Position numbers and translations under genes: made by a program. A stretch of 64,000 nt of DNA from Sva-07 sp963707515 (lineage in GTDB: Bacteria > Actinomycetota > Acidimicrobiia > Acidimicrobiales > Ilumatobacteraceae), in contig CAVPQI010000003.1 of the NCBI GenBank assembly GCA_963707515.1, positions 248,001 to 312,000 of the forward strand. Reading direction: 5' to 3'. The notes under the pieces were generated by a model. It was not told where the DNA came from and made no database searches. It was given only the letters and a program-made list of their open reading frames with translations. Positions 55,070-63,808 of this stretch are shown piece by piece. Position 1 is the stretch's first letter. Each line of letters begins with the position of its first letter.

Positions 55070-56077
55070 GTGAACTCGTGGGCGGTGTGCGTGGTCGGCG
55101 CGTTCGTCGTCGTCGCGCTGGTCGGCCTGGCGTTGTACACGCTCAACGCCCGTCGCCTTCTCGAGCGGACCGCCGGCGACGACGGTCGCGTCTGGCGCCG
55201 CGCGTACCACCTCGCTTCCGAGCTGGCGTCGGGACGCAACGTCGGCCCCAACGCGGCCGACATGTGCGCGATGATCGTCGCCAGCGACGAGCCGGTGCTC
55301 GTCGCCTCGGCCATCGCCGTGGCGGTCCGTCAACACTCCGACGACATCGATCCGGCCCTGTTCCGGGCACTCGATCGCAGTTCGCTGTCGACGCGCCTCC
55401 TCGCCCGACTCGACGTCAGGGACGCCAACCTGCGCATCGAGGTGCTCGAGATCGCCGAGGTGTTGCGACTGCACGATGCCTTCGCCGAAGCGGCGGTGCT
55501 GACTCGTGATCCGGATCCGGGTGTCGTGCGCGCCGCCTGCGACGTGCTCGTCGCCCTCGACCCGGCGGTCGGTCTGACCGTGCTGATCGGGCTCTCCGGA
55601 CGGCACGAGAGCTGGGTCATCGACTCGATCGGGCGCGCCGCCCATCGACTCGCAGCCGACGGTGGGCGGCCGGTCCCGTTGGCCCGGCAGCAGTGGCGCA
55701 ACGCGCCGATGCTCGCCCAGCGGGCGATCAACGAGAGCGCGACGTTCGACGCGGCGACGGTCGCCGACGCGGTCAGCACGCTCATCGGGTCGCTGGACAG
55801 CGACTCGGCATCGGTCCGTCTGGCGGCGGTCAACGCCCTCGCCGGCACGGTCGAGAATCACCCGCCGGCTCAGCTGGCACTCGCCGCCGCCCTCGGCTCG
55901 TCGGATCGCATGGTTCGCTTCGCCACTGCTGCGGCGCTCAGCGACACCGTCATCGGACAGTCGATCCTGCGGTCGGCGGCGTCGACCGCCGACGGCTCCG
56001 ACGCCGCCCGGATGGCCGCGGAGATCCTCTGGACACGCGATCCCTTCGCCCCGCCGGCCGCTGCGGTCGCGTCGTGA
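55070..56077 (+). CDS. Membrane-anchored HEAT-repeat protein, partner of GT2
   Basis: 335-residue protein: N-terminal membrane helix (VCVVGAFVVVALVGLALYTL), then helical repeats of HEAT type (for example RDANLRIEVLEIAEVLRLHD, DPDPGVVRAACDVLVALDPA, DSASVRLAAVNALAG, SSDRMVRFATAAALSD). Such scaffolds bind other proteins. The last codon overlaps the GT2 start (GTGA at 56074), so they are made together and probably form a complex at the membrane. Confidence 0.75.
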   Translation: MNSWAVCVVGAFVVVALVGLALYTLNARRLLERTAGDDGRVWRRAYHLASELASGRNVGPNAADMCAMIVASDEPVLVASAIAVAVRQHSDDIDPALFRALDRSSLSTRLLARLDVRDANLRIEVLEIAEVLRLHDAFAEAAVLTRDPDPGVVRAACDVLVALDPAVGLTVLIGLSGRHESWVIDSIGRAAHRLAADGGRPVPLARQQWRNAPMLAQRAINESATFDAATVADAVSTLIGSLDSDSASVRLAAVNALAGTVENHPPAQLALAAALGSSDRMVRFATAAALSDTVIGQSILRSAASTADGSDAARMAAEILWTRDPFAPPAAAVAS

Positions 56078-57492
56078 TCAAGGCGCTGCTGTTCGCCTTC
56101 GCCACGTTCTGCCTCTGCTTCACCGTCGCCCAGTACGCGACGCTGCTGGGGTACGGCATGTTGTCCGGACGTCTGCTGCGCGACCACCGGGCTGGGCGCC
56201 GGCCGGTGGCGTTGTCCAAGGTCGCCACGGATGTCGCGATGCCTGGGGTCTCGATCGTGATGCCGGCGTACAACGAGGAGACCGTGATCATCCACACGAC
56301 CGTCAGTGCCCTCGCTCAGGAGTATCCGCACGTCGAGGTGATCGTCGTCAACGACGGTTCGAAGGACTCGACGATGCAGGTGCTGATCGACCACTTCGGC
56401 CTCGAGGTCTACGAGGAGGACCCGCCGCCGGGTCCGATCGCCACGGAGCCGGTGCGGGCGGTGTACCGCTCGCGTCGCGAGCCGCGCATCGTCGTGATCG
56501 ACAAGGCGCCGTCGGGGGCGAAGGCCGACGGCTCGAATGCCGGGATCAACGTCGCCAGCCACCCGTGGGTGGTGGTGATGGACGCCGACGAGTTCATGGA
56601 GCGCGACACGATCGCCCGCTGCATGGTCGAGGCGTCGCGGTCACCCGATCGCGTGCTCGCCATCGGCGGCACGTTGCTGCCGGCGAACGACATCGTCATC
56701 GACGGATCCGACATCGTCGAGCGGCACGTGCCGCGCAACTACTGGGTCGGCTGTCAGCTGATCGAGTACCTGACCGCCTTCCTCGTCGCCCGCCCCGGCC
56801 TCGCCCGGCTGGGCGCGATGCCGATCGTCTCGGGCGGTTTCGGGCTCTTCCGGCGCGACGCCGTGATCGCCGTCGAGGGGTACCGGCACGGCCACCTCGG
56901 CGAGGACATGGACATGTGCCTGCGGCTGCAGCGTCACGAGGCCGAACACGGACGCGAGTACGCCGTGGTCCAGGTGCCCGAGTCGCTGTGTTGGACCGAG
57001 TTCCCGTCGACGCGCGAGGTCTTGCGACGTCAGCGAATCCGCTGGCATCGTGGCCTGCGCAGCATCATCGCCGACCACGGGTCGATGATCGGCCGGCAGC
57101 GGTACGGATCTGTCGGCTCGGTGGGCGTCGGATCGCTGCTCGTGTTCGAGTGGGTCGGCCCGTTCCTCGAGGCGATCGGCTGGGTGGTGCTGGCGGCGAT
57201 GATCGCCGCGGGCTGGGCGAGCGTCGGCGGTGTGCTCACGGTGCTCGTGCTGACGCAGCTGTTCGGGATGCTGACGACGATGCTCGGCGTGACGATGATG
57301 ACCAAGTACGTGCGGGTGTACCGGACCCGCGGCGACGTGCTGCGCCTGCTCGGCTGGTCGGTGGCCGTGAACTGGGGCTATCGGCAGTTGACGTTGCTGT
57401 GGCGGATCCGCTCGATCTTCCGCGGGTCGACCGGCTGGGGCGAAATGCCTCGCGCCGGCTTCCGCACCGCCAGCCAGCCGACGCCGACGTGA
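56074..57492 (+). CDS. Processive family 2 glycosyltransferase (membrane, BcsA/PgaC-like)
   Basis: 472-residue protein: a membrane helix at the start (IKALLFAFATFCLCFTVAQY), GT-A domain with SIVMPAYNEETVIIHTTVSA, VNDGSKDST (nucleotide Asp), VVMDADEFMERDT (metal DxD), SGGFGLFRRDAV, the acid LGEDMDMCLRLQ and the processive-type RQRIRWHRGL. C-terminal membrane helices VFEWVGPFLEAIGWVVLAAM and VLTQLFGMLTTMLGVTMMTK. Resembles poly-N-acetylglucosamine or hyaluronan type synthases; product unknown. Confidence 0.88.
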   Translation: MIKALLFAFATFCLCFTVAQYATLLGYGMLSGRLLRDHRAGRRPVALSKVATDVAMPGVSIVMPAYNEETVIIHTTVSALAQEYPHVEVIVVNDGSKDSTMQVLIDHFGLEVYEEDPPPGPIATEPVRAVYRSRREPRIVVIDKAPSGAKADGSNAGINVASHPWVVVMDADEFMERDTIARCMVEASRSPDRVLAIGGTLLPANDIVIDGSDIVERHVPRNYWVGCQLIEYLTAFLVARPGLARLGAMPIVSGGFGLFRRDAVIAVEGYRHGHLGEDMDMCLRLQRHEAEHGREYAVVQVPESLCWTEFPSTREVLRRQRIRWHRGLRSIIADHGSMIGRQRYGSVGSVGVGSLLVFEWVGPFLEAIGWVVLAAMIAAGWASVGGVLTVLVLTQLFGMLTTMLGVTMMTKYVRVYRTRGDVLRLLGWSVAVNWGYRQLTLLWRIRSIFRGSTGWGEMPRAGFRTASQPTPT

Positions 57493-57501
57493 CCGTGACA
57501 A

Positions 57502-57518
57502 CAGGGGTCAGACCCCTG
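57502..57518. terminator. Hairpin between convergent genes
   Basis: CAGGGGTC-A-GACCCCTG, a perfect 8-bp inverted repeat, lies in the 40-bp gap between the convergent GT2 and alpha/alpha-toroid genes. Likely a shared terminator; no T-run follows. Confidence 0.5.
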
Positions 57519-57532
57519 ATGTAACGCGGTGG

Positions 57533-58549
57533 TCAGGCGGGGGCGAAGACGTCGCTGGCCGGGGTCGTGCGGGTGATCGCGTCGACGGCCAGGACGACGG
57601 CGGCGGCGGTGTAGCTGGTGTGCTCGTCGACCGGGAACAGGATCTGATCCGGGTAGACGATGCCGGTCCAGTACGAGCCGTCGTCGCGACGATGGGTGCG
57701 CGTCCAGCGCAGCAGGTCGGTCGCCGTCGACACGTCGCCGATCGCCGCGTAGGCGAGGGCGCACTCGGCGGTCTCCGACGCCGTCACCCACTCCTCGTCG
57801 CTCACGCAGCGGATGCCTCGGCCCTCGATGGCGAACGTCTCCCACCCCTCGGCCAGGCGCGCCTTGGCGGCCTCGCCGCGCAGCACGCCGGTGAGGACCG
57901 GGTAGTACCAGTCCATCGCCCACCGCGTCTTCGGCTCGAACGAGTCGGGCGACGTGCGGACGACCTCGGCCATCGTGTCGGCGGCGGCGATCCAGTCGGG
58001 CCGCGGTTCGGCGACCCGCGAAGCGAGCCGGGCGCCGCAGCGCAAGGCGTGCTGGATGCTCGACGTCCCGGTGATCAGGGCGTAGTCCCACGGCCGGGCG
58101 TCGGGCTCGATCGCCCACAGCGGCACGCCGTCGGCGCGCCGCAGCGACAGCACGAAGTCGAGCGCCCGCTCGACGGTCGGCCACATCCGCTCGGCGAAGT
58201 CGGCATCCCAGCGCGACCGCAGGTGATGACAGACACCGGTGGCGACGTAGGCGCACACGTTGGTGTCGAGCTTCGGATCCTCGATCGTGCCGTCGGCGGC
58301 GTAGTAGGCGTGCCACGAACCGTCGGGTCGCTGGATGTCGGCGAGCCAGCCGTAGGCGCGGTCGGCCTCGTCGTGGAAGCCGGCAACGTCGAGGGCCATC
58401 GCCGTCTCGACGTGGTTCCAGGGGTCGCAGTGACCGCCGTGGAACCAGGGGATCATGCCGCTGGCGAGCTGCAACGAGGCGAGGTGCTCGCCGGTGCGGA
58501 CGAGCTCGTCGGCGTCGAGCACGCCAGGGAGATCCGGGAGGAGGTTCAC
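57533..58549 (-). CDS. Alpha/alpha-toroid (prenyltransferase/squalene cyclase-like or glucoamylase-like) protein
   Basis: 338-residue soluble protein from GTG 58549. Repeats of paired helices with D-G-S-W type turns: LASGMIPWFHGGHCDPWNHV, IQRPDGSWHAYYAADG, RRADGVPLWAIEPDARPWDY, HRRDDGSYWTGIVYPD. The pattern fits (alpha/alpha)6 toroids such as terpene-cyclase-like or glycoside-processing enzymes; aromatic and acidic residues at the turns could bind sugars. Coupled by overlap (GTGA) to the methyltransferase upstream, and third in a GT4-MT-toroid operon. Confidence 0.7.
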   Translation of the reverse strand: MNLLPDLPGVLDADELVRTGEHLASLQLASGMIPWFHGGHCDPWNHVETAMALDVAGFHDEADRAYGWLADIQRPDGSWHAYYAADGTIEDPKLDTNVCAYVATGVCHHLRSRWDADFAERMWPTVERALDFVLSLRRADGVPLWAIEPDARPWDYALITGTSSIQHALRCGARLASRVAEPRPDWIAAADTMAEVVRTSPDSFEPKTRWAMDWYYPVLTGVLRGEAAKARLAEGWETFAIEGRGIRCVSDEEWVTASETAECALAYAAIGDVSTATDLLRWTRTHRRDDGSYWTGIVYPDQILFPVDEHTSYTAAAVVLAVDAITRTTPASDVFAPA

Positions 58550-59275
58550 GCCGCGGCCGGGGCCTTCACGCCGTAGAACACGATGCTCTTGCCGAGGACC
58601 GGAGAGAGCACCCGGTCGGCGACAGCGCGTCGACGCCGGCTGGTTGACGATGTCCCACTCGAGGAACTCGCGGTACCGGCGCACGGCGGGATGGTCGTCG
58701 TTCCTCGGACCGACGGCGCACTTCAACCACCAGTACGGCGAGTGGAGGGCGTGGGCACGATGGTGGCCCTGGAGGTCGAGACCGGCGGCGCGCAGCTTCG
58801 CCGACAGCTCGGTGGCGCTGTAGATGCGGACGTGGCCTCCCTCCGACTTCGGGGCGTGGTACTCGTCGGAGAGCATCCAGTTGACCTTCTCCGGGAACCA
58901 CGCGGGCACGGTGGCCGCGAAGTGGCCGCCCGGCTTGAGCACGCGCACCATCTCGCGGATCGCCGCCACGTCGTCCTGGATGTGCTCGAGCACCTCCGAC
59001 GTGATGACGATGTCGAACGATCCGTCGGCGAACGGCAATCGGGTGGCGTCGCCGCGCAGCACACCCTTGAAGCGTTCGACGTCGATCTCGCCGCTGTCGA
59101 CCATCGCCCCGAGCGTGGCCCGGGTCTGTACGACCTCGTCCTCGGCGTAGTCGAGGGCGACCACGTCGGCACCTCGCCGGGCGCACTCGAACACGTGGCG
59201 GCCGAAGCCGGCGCCGACGTCGAGCACGCGGTCGCCCGGCTGCATGCCGAGCTCGTCGAAACGGATGGTGAGCAC
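58546..59275 (-). CDS. SAM-dependent methyltransferase, frameshift at ~58625
   Basis: ~243 codons after removal of one surplus base near 58618-58632. SAM domain: DRVLDVGAGFGRHVFECARR, VVALDYAEDEVVQ, FDIVITSEVLEHIQDD, VRVLKPGGHFAATVPAWFPE. After NQPASTR the correct continuation ADRVLSPVLGKSIVFYGVKA ends at 58546, overlapping the toroid gene start. GTG 59275 begins 2 bp after the GT4 stop. It probably methylates a glycan or lipid intermediate of this operon. Confidence 0.8.
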
Positions 59276-59277
59276 GG

Positions 59278-60600
59278 TCAGATCCGCCCGTTGGCGCGCA
59301 GCTTGGCGACGTTGGCCGGCATCGACAACACGTCGCGGTACTGGTCGACGGTCATCTGGGCACAGCGCTTCCAGGTCCACCGGTCGAGGACCCGCGCCCG
59401 TCCGGCGGCGCCGATACGGGCGCGCAGCTCGGGGTCGTCGAGGCCGCGGGCGATCGTCGCCGCCAGCATGTCGGCGTCGCCGGCCTTGCACTGCAGCACC
59501 GTCTCGCCGTCGTTGCCGGTCACCTCGGGCAGCGCGCCGCCGTCGGTGGCGACGAGCGCCGTGCCGGTGCACATCGCCTCGATCGCCGGGAGGCTGAACC
59601 CCTCGTAGAGGCTCGGCACGACGGCCAGCTCGGCTTCGGCGTAGAGCTCGACGATCCGCTCGTCGGGCACACCGGACACGAAGTCGATGTACGGCGCCAG
59701 CCCGTACGAATCGATGAGGTCCATCGAGTGGCCGGGGCGCGGCTTGCCGATGATCGTCAGCGTGACGTCACGCTCGGTGCGCAGCTTGGCCATCGCCTCG
59801 AGCAGGTACGACAGACCCTTCAGGGCGACGTCGGCCGAGGCGGTCGTGATCAGGCGACCCGGGGTTCGCTGGACGTGGTCGAGCGGCCGGAACAGGAGCG
59901 GGTCGACGCCGACCGGGACGAGGCGCATGCGGTCGTAACTGACGCCCATGTCCTTGTGGATGTCGTCGATCGAGTTCTGGCTGACGACGACGATGCGCGG
60001 CATCTTCGAGGCGACCTTGCCCTGCATCTTGACGAACGAGTACCAGCGGCCGACCGACCAGCGCTTCATGCGCGACTTGGCGTGGCTCATCTCGAGCTCA
60101 CGGTCCTTGGTGATCGGATGATGGAGGGTGACGATCGTCGGGATCTTCTCCTCGATCTTGAGGATCCCGTAGCCGAGGCACTGGTTGTCGTGGACGAGGT
60201 CGAACTCGGAGGCCCGCGGGCGCAGCTCACGTGCGGCTCGAGCGCTGAAGGCGAGCGGCTCGGGGAACGTGCCGGTGAGGAACTGCCCCATCTCGAGCAG
60301 GTCCTCGCGGTTCTTGATCTCCCAGAAGCCCGGCACCCGGCCCGGGTACTGGTCGTTGAACGTGTCGAGGCTCGGCAGCTTGGTCAACTGCACCCGCTCG
60401 TCGAGCACCGGGTACGGCTGGCCGCCGAACACCTCGACGGAGTGGCCGAGGTCGCACAGGGCCTTGGTCAGGTGGCGGGTGTAGACGCCCTGGCCACCGA
60501 CGTGCGGCTTGCCGCGATAGGTGAGGTAGGCGATCGACAGCGGGCCGTCCGGATCGAGCCCTGCGGGCGTTGTTCGTGGAGCGGGTCCGGAGGACGACAT
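59278..60600 (-). CDS. Family 4 glycosyltransferase
   Basis: 440-residue GT-B enzyme. N-terminal acceptor domain: LSIAYLTYRGKPHVGGQGVY, DLVHDNQCLGYGI, IPTIVTLHHPITKDREL. C-terminal donor domain: SQNSIDDIHKDMGVSYDRM, LVPVGVDPLLFRPL, VALKGLSYLLEAMAKLR, GVPDERIVELYAEAELAVVP, SLYEGFSLPAIEAMCTGTAL and VATDGGALPEV with E-x7-E pattern. First gene of the operon reaching 57533. A palindrome (60624-60639) lies in its promoter. Confidence 0.92.
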   Translation of the reverse strand: MSSSGPAPRTTPAGLDPDGPLSIAYLTYRGKPHVGGQGVYTRHLTKALCDLGHSVEVFGGQPYPVLDERVQLTKLPSLDTFNDQYPGRVPGFWEIKNREDLLEMGQFLTGTFPEPLAFSARAARELRPRASEFDLVHDNQCLGYGILKIEEKIPTIVTLHHPITKDRELEMSHAKSRMKRWSVGRWYSFVKMQGKVASKMPRIVVVSQNSIDDIHKDMGVSYDRMRLVPVGVDPLLFRPLDHVQRTPGRLITTASADVALKGLSYLLEAMAKLRTERDVTLTIIGKPRPGHSMDLIDSYGLAPYIDFVSGVPDERIVELYAEAELAVVPSLYEGFSLPAIEAMCTGTALVATDGGALPEVTGNDGETVLQCKAGDADMLAATIARGLDDPELRARIGAAGRARVLDRWTWKRCAQMTVDQYRDVLSMPANVAKLRANGRI

Positions 60601-60623
60601 CCTGGCGAGGCTATCGGTCGCCT

Positions 60624-60639
60624 GTTACCGCAGGGTAAC
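60624..60639 (-). promoter_or_regulatory. Palindrome GTTACC-N4-GGTAAC upstream of the GT4 operon
   Basis: A perfect 6-bp inverted repeat (GTTACC-GCAG-GGTAAC) sits 24 bp upstream of the GT4 start in the only gap of the operon region. It looks like a repressor site; the regulator is not identified. Confidence 0.45.
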
Positions 60640-60668
60640 GGGGGTGCGTCGCACGCCGACCGCCGCCG

Positions 60669-61514
60669 TCACCAGGCAATGGTCATGCTGCGGCGCAGCG
60701 GGGCGTCCGCGGTGACGACGTGATGGACGAGGTTGAACGCGTCGGGTGGGCCGGACTGCGGCTCGACGCAGGTGGCATCGGCGGGATGGTCGTAGACGAC
60801 CCAGTCCGCGCAGTCGGAGATCAGCGTGACCGTCGGGACGTCACGCCGCTGGTAGTGCAGGCGAACCGGCTCGTTGTTGACGAAGCAGTCGTCCCACGGG
60901 CCGTCGGTCGGGGCGACGAGCTCGCCGGTGGGGATGCCGTACGGATCGCGGCGATACATGGCGACCGGGTTGAACGACAGCCGGTCGGGACGTCGGAACC
61001 ACGGATGCCAGCCGAGCTCGACGGGCATCGGCGCCTCGGCGGTCGTGACGGTCAGGGTCAGCACGAGTCGGTCGGGATGCAGCTCGAGGGCGTGGTCGAC
61101 GGTGCCGTCGAACGGCCAGCCGAGCGCCCCGGCGAGGGGGCAGCGGAGGTCGGCGGAGCGTTCCGTCGCCGCATCCACGGTCCAGCGGCGGTTGAACACC
61201 GTGCCGTGGATGCTGTGGGTGCGCCGGGCACCGTCATCATCGCCACCGTCCTCACCGCCACCGTCGTGATGGTTCGTGTCGAGCTGGAAGTGGCGGCCGT
61301 CGAAGGCGAACCGACCCTCGCGGATTCGTCCGACCCACGGCGCCATCACGTACGCACCCCACGCCAACGGCGTCCGCTCGGGTTCGGCGGGCACGTCGAC
61401 GAGCAGGGGGACGTCGCCGATCGTGATCTGGGCGATCCGACCGCCGCGTTCGGGGAGCAGGGTGACCTCGGCGTCGCCCTGGCGCAGCGTCAGCACGTGG
61501 GCAGCGTCGTCCAT
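60669..61514 (-). CDS. Aldose 1-epimerase family protein
   Basis: 281-residue galactose-mutarotase-fold protein. Key residues: YVMAPWVGRIREGRFAFDGR near the N-terminus (Arg and aromatic), HSIHGTVFNRRWTVD with the catalytic-type His, PMPVELGWHPWFRRP with second His, and YDHPADATCVEPQSGPPDAF with the general-base Glu. Interconverts sugar anomers. ATG 61514 (MDDAAHVLTL) preferred; its start lies 17 bp from the divergent dtd start. Confidence 0.87.
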   Translation of the reverse strand: MDDAAHVLTLRQGDAEVTLLPERGGRIAQITIGDVPLLVDVPAEPERTPLAWGAYVMAPWVGRIREGRFAFDGRHFQLDTNHHDGGGEDGGDDDGARRTHSIHGTVFNRRWTVDAATERSADLRCPLAGALGWPFDGTVDHALELHPDRLVLTLTVTTAEAPMPVELGWHPWFRRPDRLSFNPVAMYRRDPYGIPTGELVAPTDGPWDDCFVNNEPVRLHYQRRDVPTVTLISDCADWVVYDHPADATCVEPQSGPPDAFNLVHHVVTADAPLRRSMTIAW

Positions 61515-61531
61515 TGGGCGATACTGCCCTG

Positions 61532-61987
61532 ATGCGCGCACTGGTGCAACGGGTCGTTCGGGCCGAGGTCACGTTCCGCGCCGACCCCGAACAGGGCTGG
61601 CAGGAGGCGGGCGCCATCGGGCCGGGGTTGTGCGTGCTCGTCGGCGTCACCCACGACGACACGCCGGCGCACGCCGAACGGCTGGCCGACAAGCTGTGGG
61701 GCCTGCGCATCTTCGACGACGACGCGGGTGTCATGAACCGGTCGGTCGCCGACGTCGGCGGGTCGCTGCTGGTCGTCAGCCAGTTCACGTTGTACGGCGA
61801 CCTCAGCCGCGGCCGCCGCCCGAGCTGGATCGCCGCTGCCCGCCCCGAGCACGCCGAACCGCTCGTCGATCACGTCGTCGAGTCGTTGCGCGGCCTCGGG
61901 GCGACGGTCGCCACCGGACGCTTCCGCACCGACATGGAGGTGTCGCTCGTCAACGACGGCCCCGTCACGCTGATGATCGAGGTGTGA
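61532..61987 (+). CDS. dtd: D-aminoacyl-tRNA deacylase
   Basis: 151-residue Dtd proofreading enzyme freeing D-amino acids from tRNA. Motifs: MRALVQRVVRAEVTF, GPGLCVLVGVTHDDT, SQFTLYGDLSRGRRPSW and C-terminal NDGPVTLMIEV containing the family Gly-Pro motif. Length normal. Followed by a strong hairpin. Confidence 0.94.
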   Translation: MRALVQRVVRAEVTFRADPEQGWQEAGAIGPGLCVLVGVTHDDTPAHAERLADKLWGLRIFDDDAGVMNRSVADVGGSLLVVSQFTLYGDLSRGRRPSWIAAARPEHAEPLVDHVVESLRGLGATVATGRFRTDMEVSLVNDGPVTLMIEV

Positions 61988-62011
61988 GCGCGCCCTGATG
62001 GGCGGACGCGT

Positions 62012-62049
62012 CGAGGGCCGACCGGAGCAGCAGCTCCGATCGGCCCTCG
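62012..62049 (+). terminator. Terminator-like hairpin after dtd
   Basis: CGAGGGCCGACCGGAGC-AGCA-GCTCCGATCGGCCCTCG: 17-bp stem with one mismatch and a 4-base loop, 25 bp after the dtd stop. No U-tract, but strong. Confidence 0.6.
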
Positions 62050-62109
62050 CGTCATCCGACATCTGGTGGGACTCGTCGTCGACGACGATCGTCACCAGAT
62101 CTGGGATTG

Positions 62110-62137
62110 CTGATTCCTGATTCCTGATTCCTGATTC
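62110..62137. repeat. Four perfect 7-bp tandem repeats (CTGATTC)
   Basis: CTGATTC repeats four times without change, in the gap between dtd and the S1C protease gene, 11 bp downstream of the protease stop on the minus strand. A microsatellite-like slippage tract; A/T-richer than its surroundings. Confidence 0.9.
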
Positions 62138-62147
62138 GGGTGTCGGG

Positions 62148-63767
62148 TCAGACGACGATGTTGAACGAGGCGAGGACGTTGTCCAGTGCTTCGAGGTCGG
62201 CGTCGGTCACCACCTGGACGGCGACGAGCACGCCGTAGGCACCGTCTGCCGAGGTCGACGCCACCACGATGTACTGCGTGGCGGTTCCGCCGCAGTCGGT
62301 GAACAACTCGAACTCGCCGACGAAGAAGCCGTCGTCGTAGGCGTCGCGACCCTGCGACGTGCAGTCGGGCGGGGCCACCATGTCGAGCATCTCGGACGTC
62401 GAGAACTGGGTCAGGGTCGGGCTGGCGAGGAAGTCGAGGCCGGGAGTCGTCCAGCTGTTGTGGTACTCGGCGATGTTCGGCGAGGCGACGACCGACGGCG
62501 ACGCCGCGCCGTCACCGAGATCGGTCGAGGAGCCATCGACGTCGGCCCAGGCGGTCGGCACCGTGACCGAGATCGTCCCGGTGTCGTCCTCGACCGTCAT
62601 GTAGTCCTCGTAGGCGGCGCCATCGGCCGGCGTATCGTCCGAGTACTCCTCGGCGAAGCTGAAGCTCTGCACGAGCACGTCACCGTTGAACTCACCTTCG
62701 AGCACTTCGCTCGTCGCATAGCGCAACACCTCGACCGACAGCTGGGCGTCGGGGGCGTGCGAACGGAGGACGTCGCAGTAGTCCTTCATCGTGCCGTCGC
62801 GACCGATCGAGACGCCCTCGACGCGGGTGACGATGTCGCCCGCCTCGATGCCGACCTCGTCGGCCATCGAACCCGACGCCACGCCCGAGACCCACAGCCC
62901 GCTGATGGATCCGTCCTCGCTCTGCACGATCTGGCCGTTGATGCCGACCGAGTCGACGTCGTTGCCGGCGGCGAGCTCCTCGACGATCGGTGCGGCGACA
63001 TCGGCGGCGATCGCCAGGAACTGCGATTGGTTGGTCTGCACCGACGAGGCGTAGTGGATGCCGGCGACCTGGCCGTCAGCGGTGACCACCGGGCCGCCGG
63101 AGTTACCGGGCTGGGCAGCGGCGTCGTGCTCGAGGGTGTGGTCGATCGACGCCCACTGCGTGTCGCCGTTGGCCCGCTCCTTGGCGATGACGCCACGGGT
63201 CAGGGTGTACTCCGGGTCACCGAGTGGGAAGCCGGCGACGTAGATCTCCGTGCCGGGCTCGTTGGCGGACTCCGCCCACTGCAACGCCGGCAGTTCGGCA
63301 CCGTCGATCTTGATGACGGCGAGATCGGAGCACTCGGAGACACCGAGGACGCGGGCGTTACGCGGCTCGTCCTCACCGTCGACGTAGACCTGGAGCAGGC
63401 CGGCGCCGGTGACGACGTGGTTGTTGGTGACGGCGAGGCCCGACGAGTCGATGACGAATCCGGAGCCACGACCGGCCCCCTCCTGGGCGCCGAATTCGGG
63501 ATCGACGAACGTGCCGGTCGCCTCGATCTGCACCACGGCACCCTTGACGGAGCGGAGGTCACCGACGCCGCTCGCCGTCGTTTCGGGCGGGGTCGAATCC
63601 GGTTCATCGGGGTCGGTGCGCTCCGGCGCTTCTGTGGTCGATGGCTCGTTCAGGCTGACGGTGTCGTCGCCGCAGGCGGTGAGCGCAGCGAGCGAGCCGA
63701 CGGCGAGAAGCGCGAGTGTGCCGCGGCGTGCGGAGCGGCGGCGGAGGCCGCGAGTGGTGGGAGACAT
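62148..63767 (-). CDS. Trypsin-like serine protease lipoprotein with PDZ domain (S1C, HtrA/DegP-like)
   Basis: 539-residue secreted lipoprotein. Basic N-terminus, hydrophobic region LALLAVGSLAALTACGDD with lipobox ALTAC, a Thr/Pro/Glu-rich linker (~35-65), protease domain with catalytic His TNNHVVTGAG, Asp ECSDLAVIKID and Ser AQPGNSGGPVV, then a PDZ segment (SMADEVGIEAGDIVTRVEGV) and a ~190-residue C-terminal domain of unknown fold with a Cys pair (PPDCTS, TDCGGT). ATG 63767 has GAAAGG 7 bases upstream; an earlier in-frame ATG 63773 is too close to that SD. Probably quality-control or signalling protease outside the membrane. Confidence 0.92.
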   Translation of the reverse strand: MSPTTRGLRRRSARRGTLALLAVGSLAALTACGDDTVSLNEPSTTEAPERTDPDEPDSTPPETTASGVGDLRSVKGAVVQIEATGTFVDPEFGAQEGAGRGSGFVIDSSGLAVTNNHVVTGAGLLQVYVDGEDEPRNARVLGVSECSDLAVIKIDGAELPALQWAESANEPGTEIYVAGFPLGDPEYTLTRGVIAKERANGDTQWASIDHTLEHDAAAQPGNSGGPVVTADGQVAGIHYASSVQTNQSQFLAIAADVAAPIVEELAAGNDVDSVGINGQIVQSEDGSISGLWVSGVASGSMADEVGIEAGDIVTRVEGVSIGRDGTMKDYCDVLRSHAPDAQLSVEVLRYATSEVLEGEFNGDVLVQSFSFAEEYSDDTPADGAAYEDYMTVEDDTGTISVTVPTAWADVDGSSTDLGDGAASPSVVASPNIAEYHNSWTTPGLDFLASPTLTQFSTSEMLDMVAPPDCTSQGRDAYDDGFFVGEFELFTDCGGTATQYIVVASTSADGAYGVLVAVQVVTDADLEALDNVLASFNIVV

Positions 63768-63808
63768 GGTCATGCCTTTCGTGTTGTCTGTGCTTGGTTG
63801 AGATCTGG

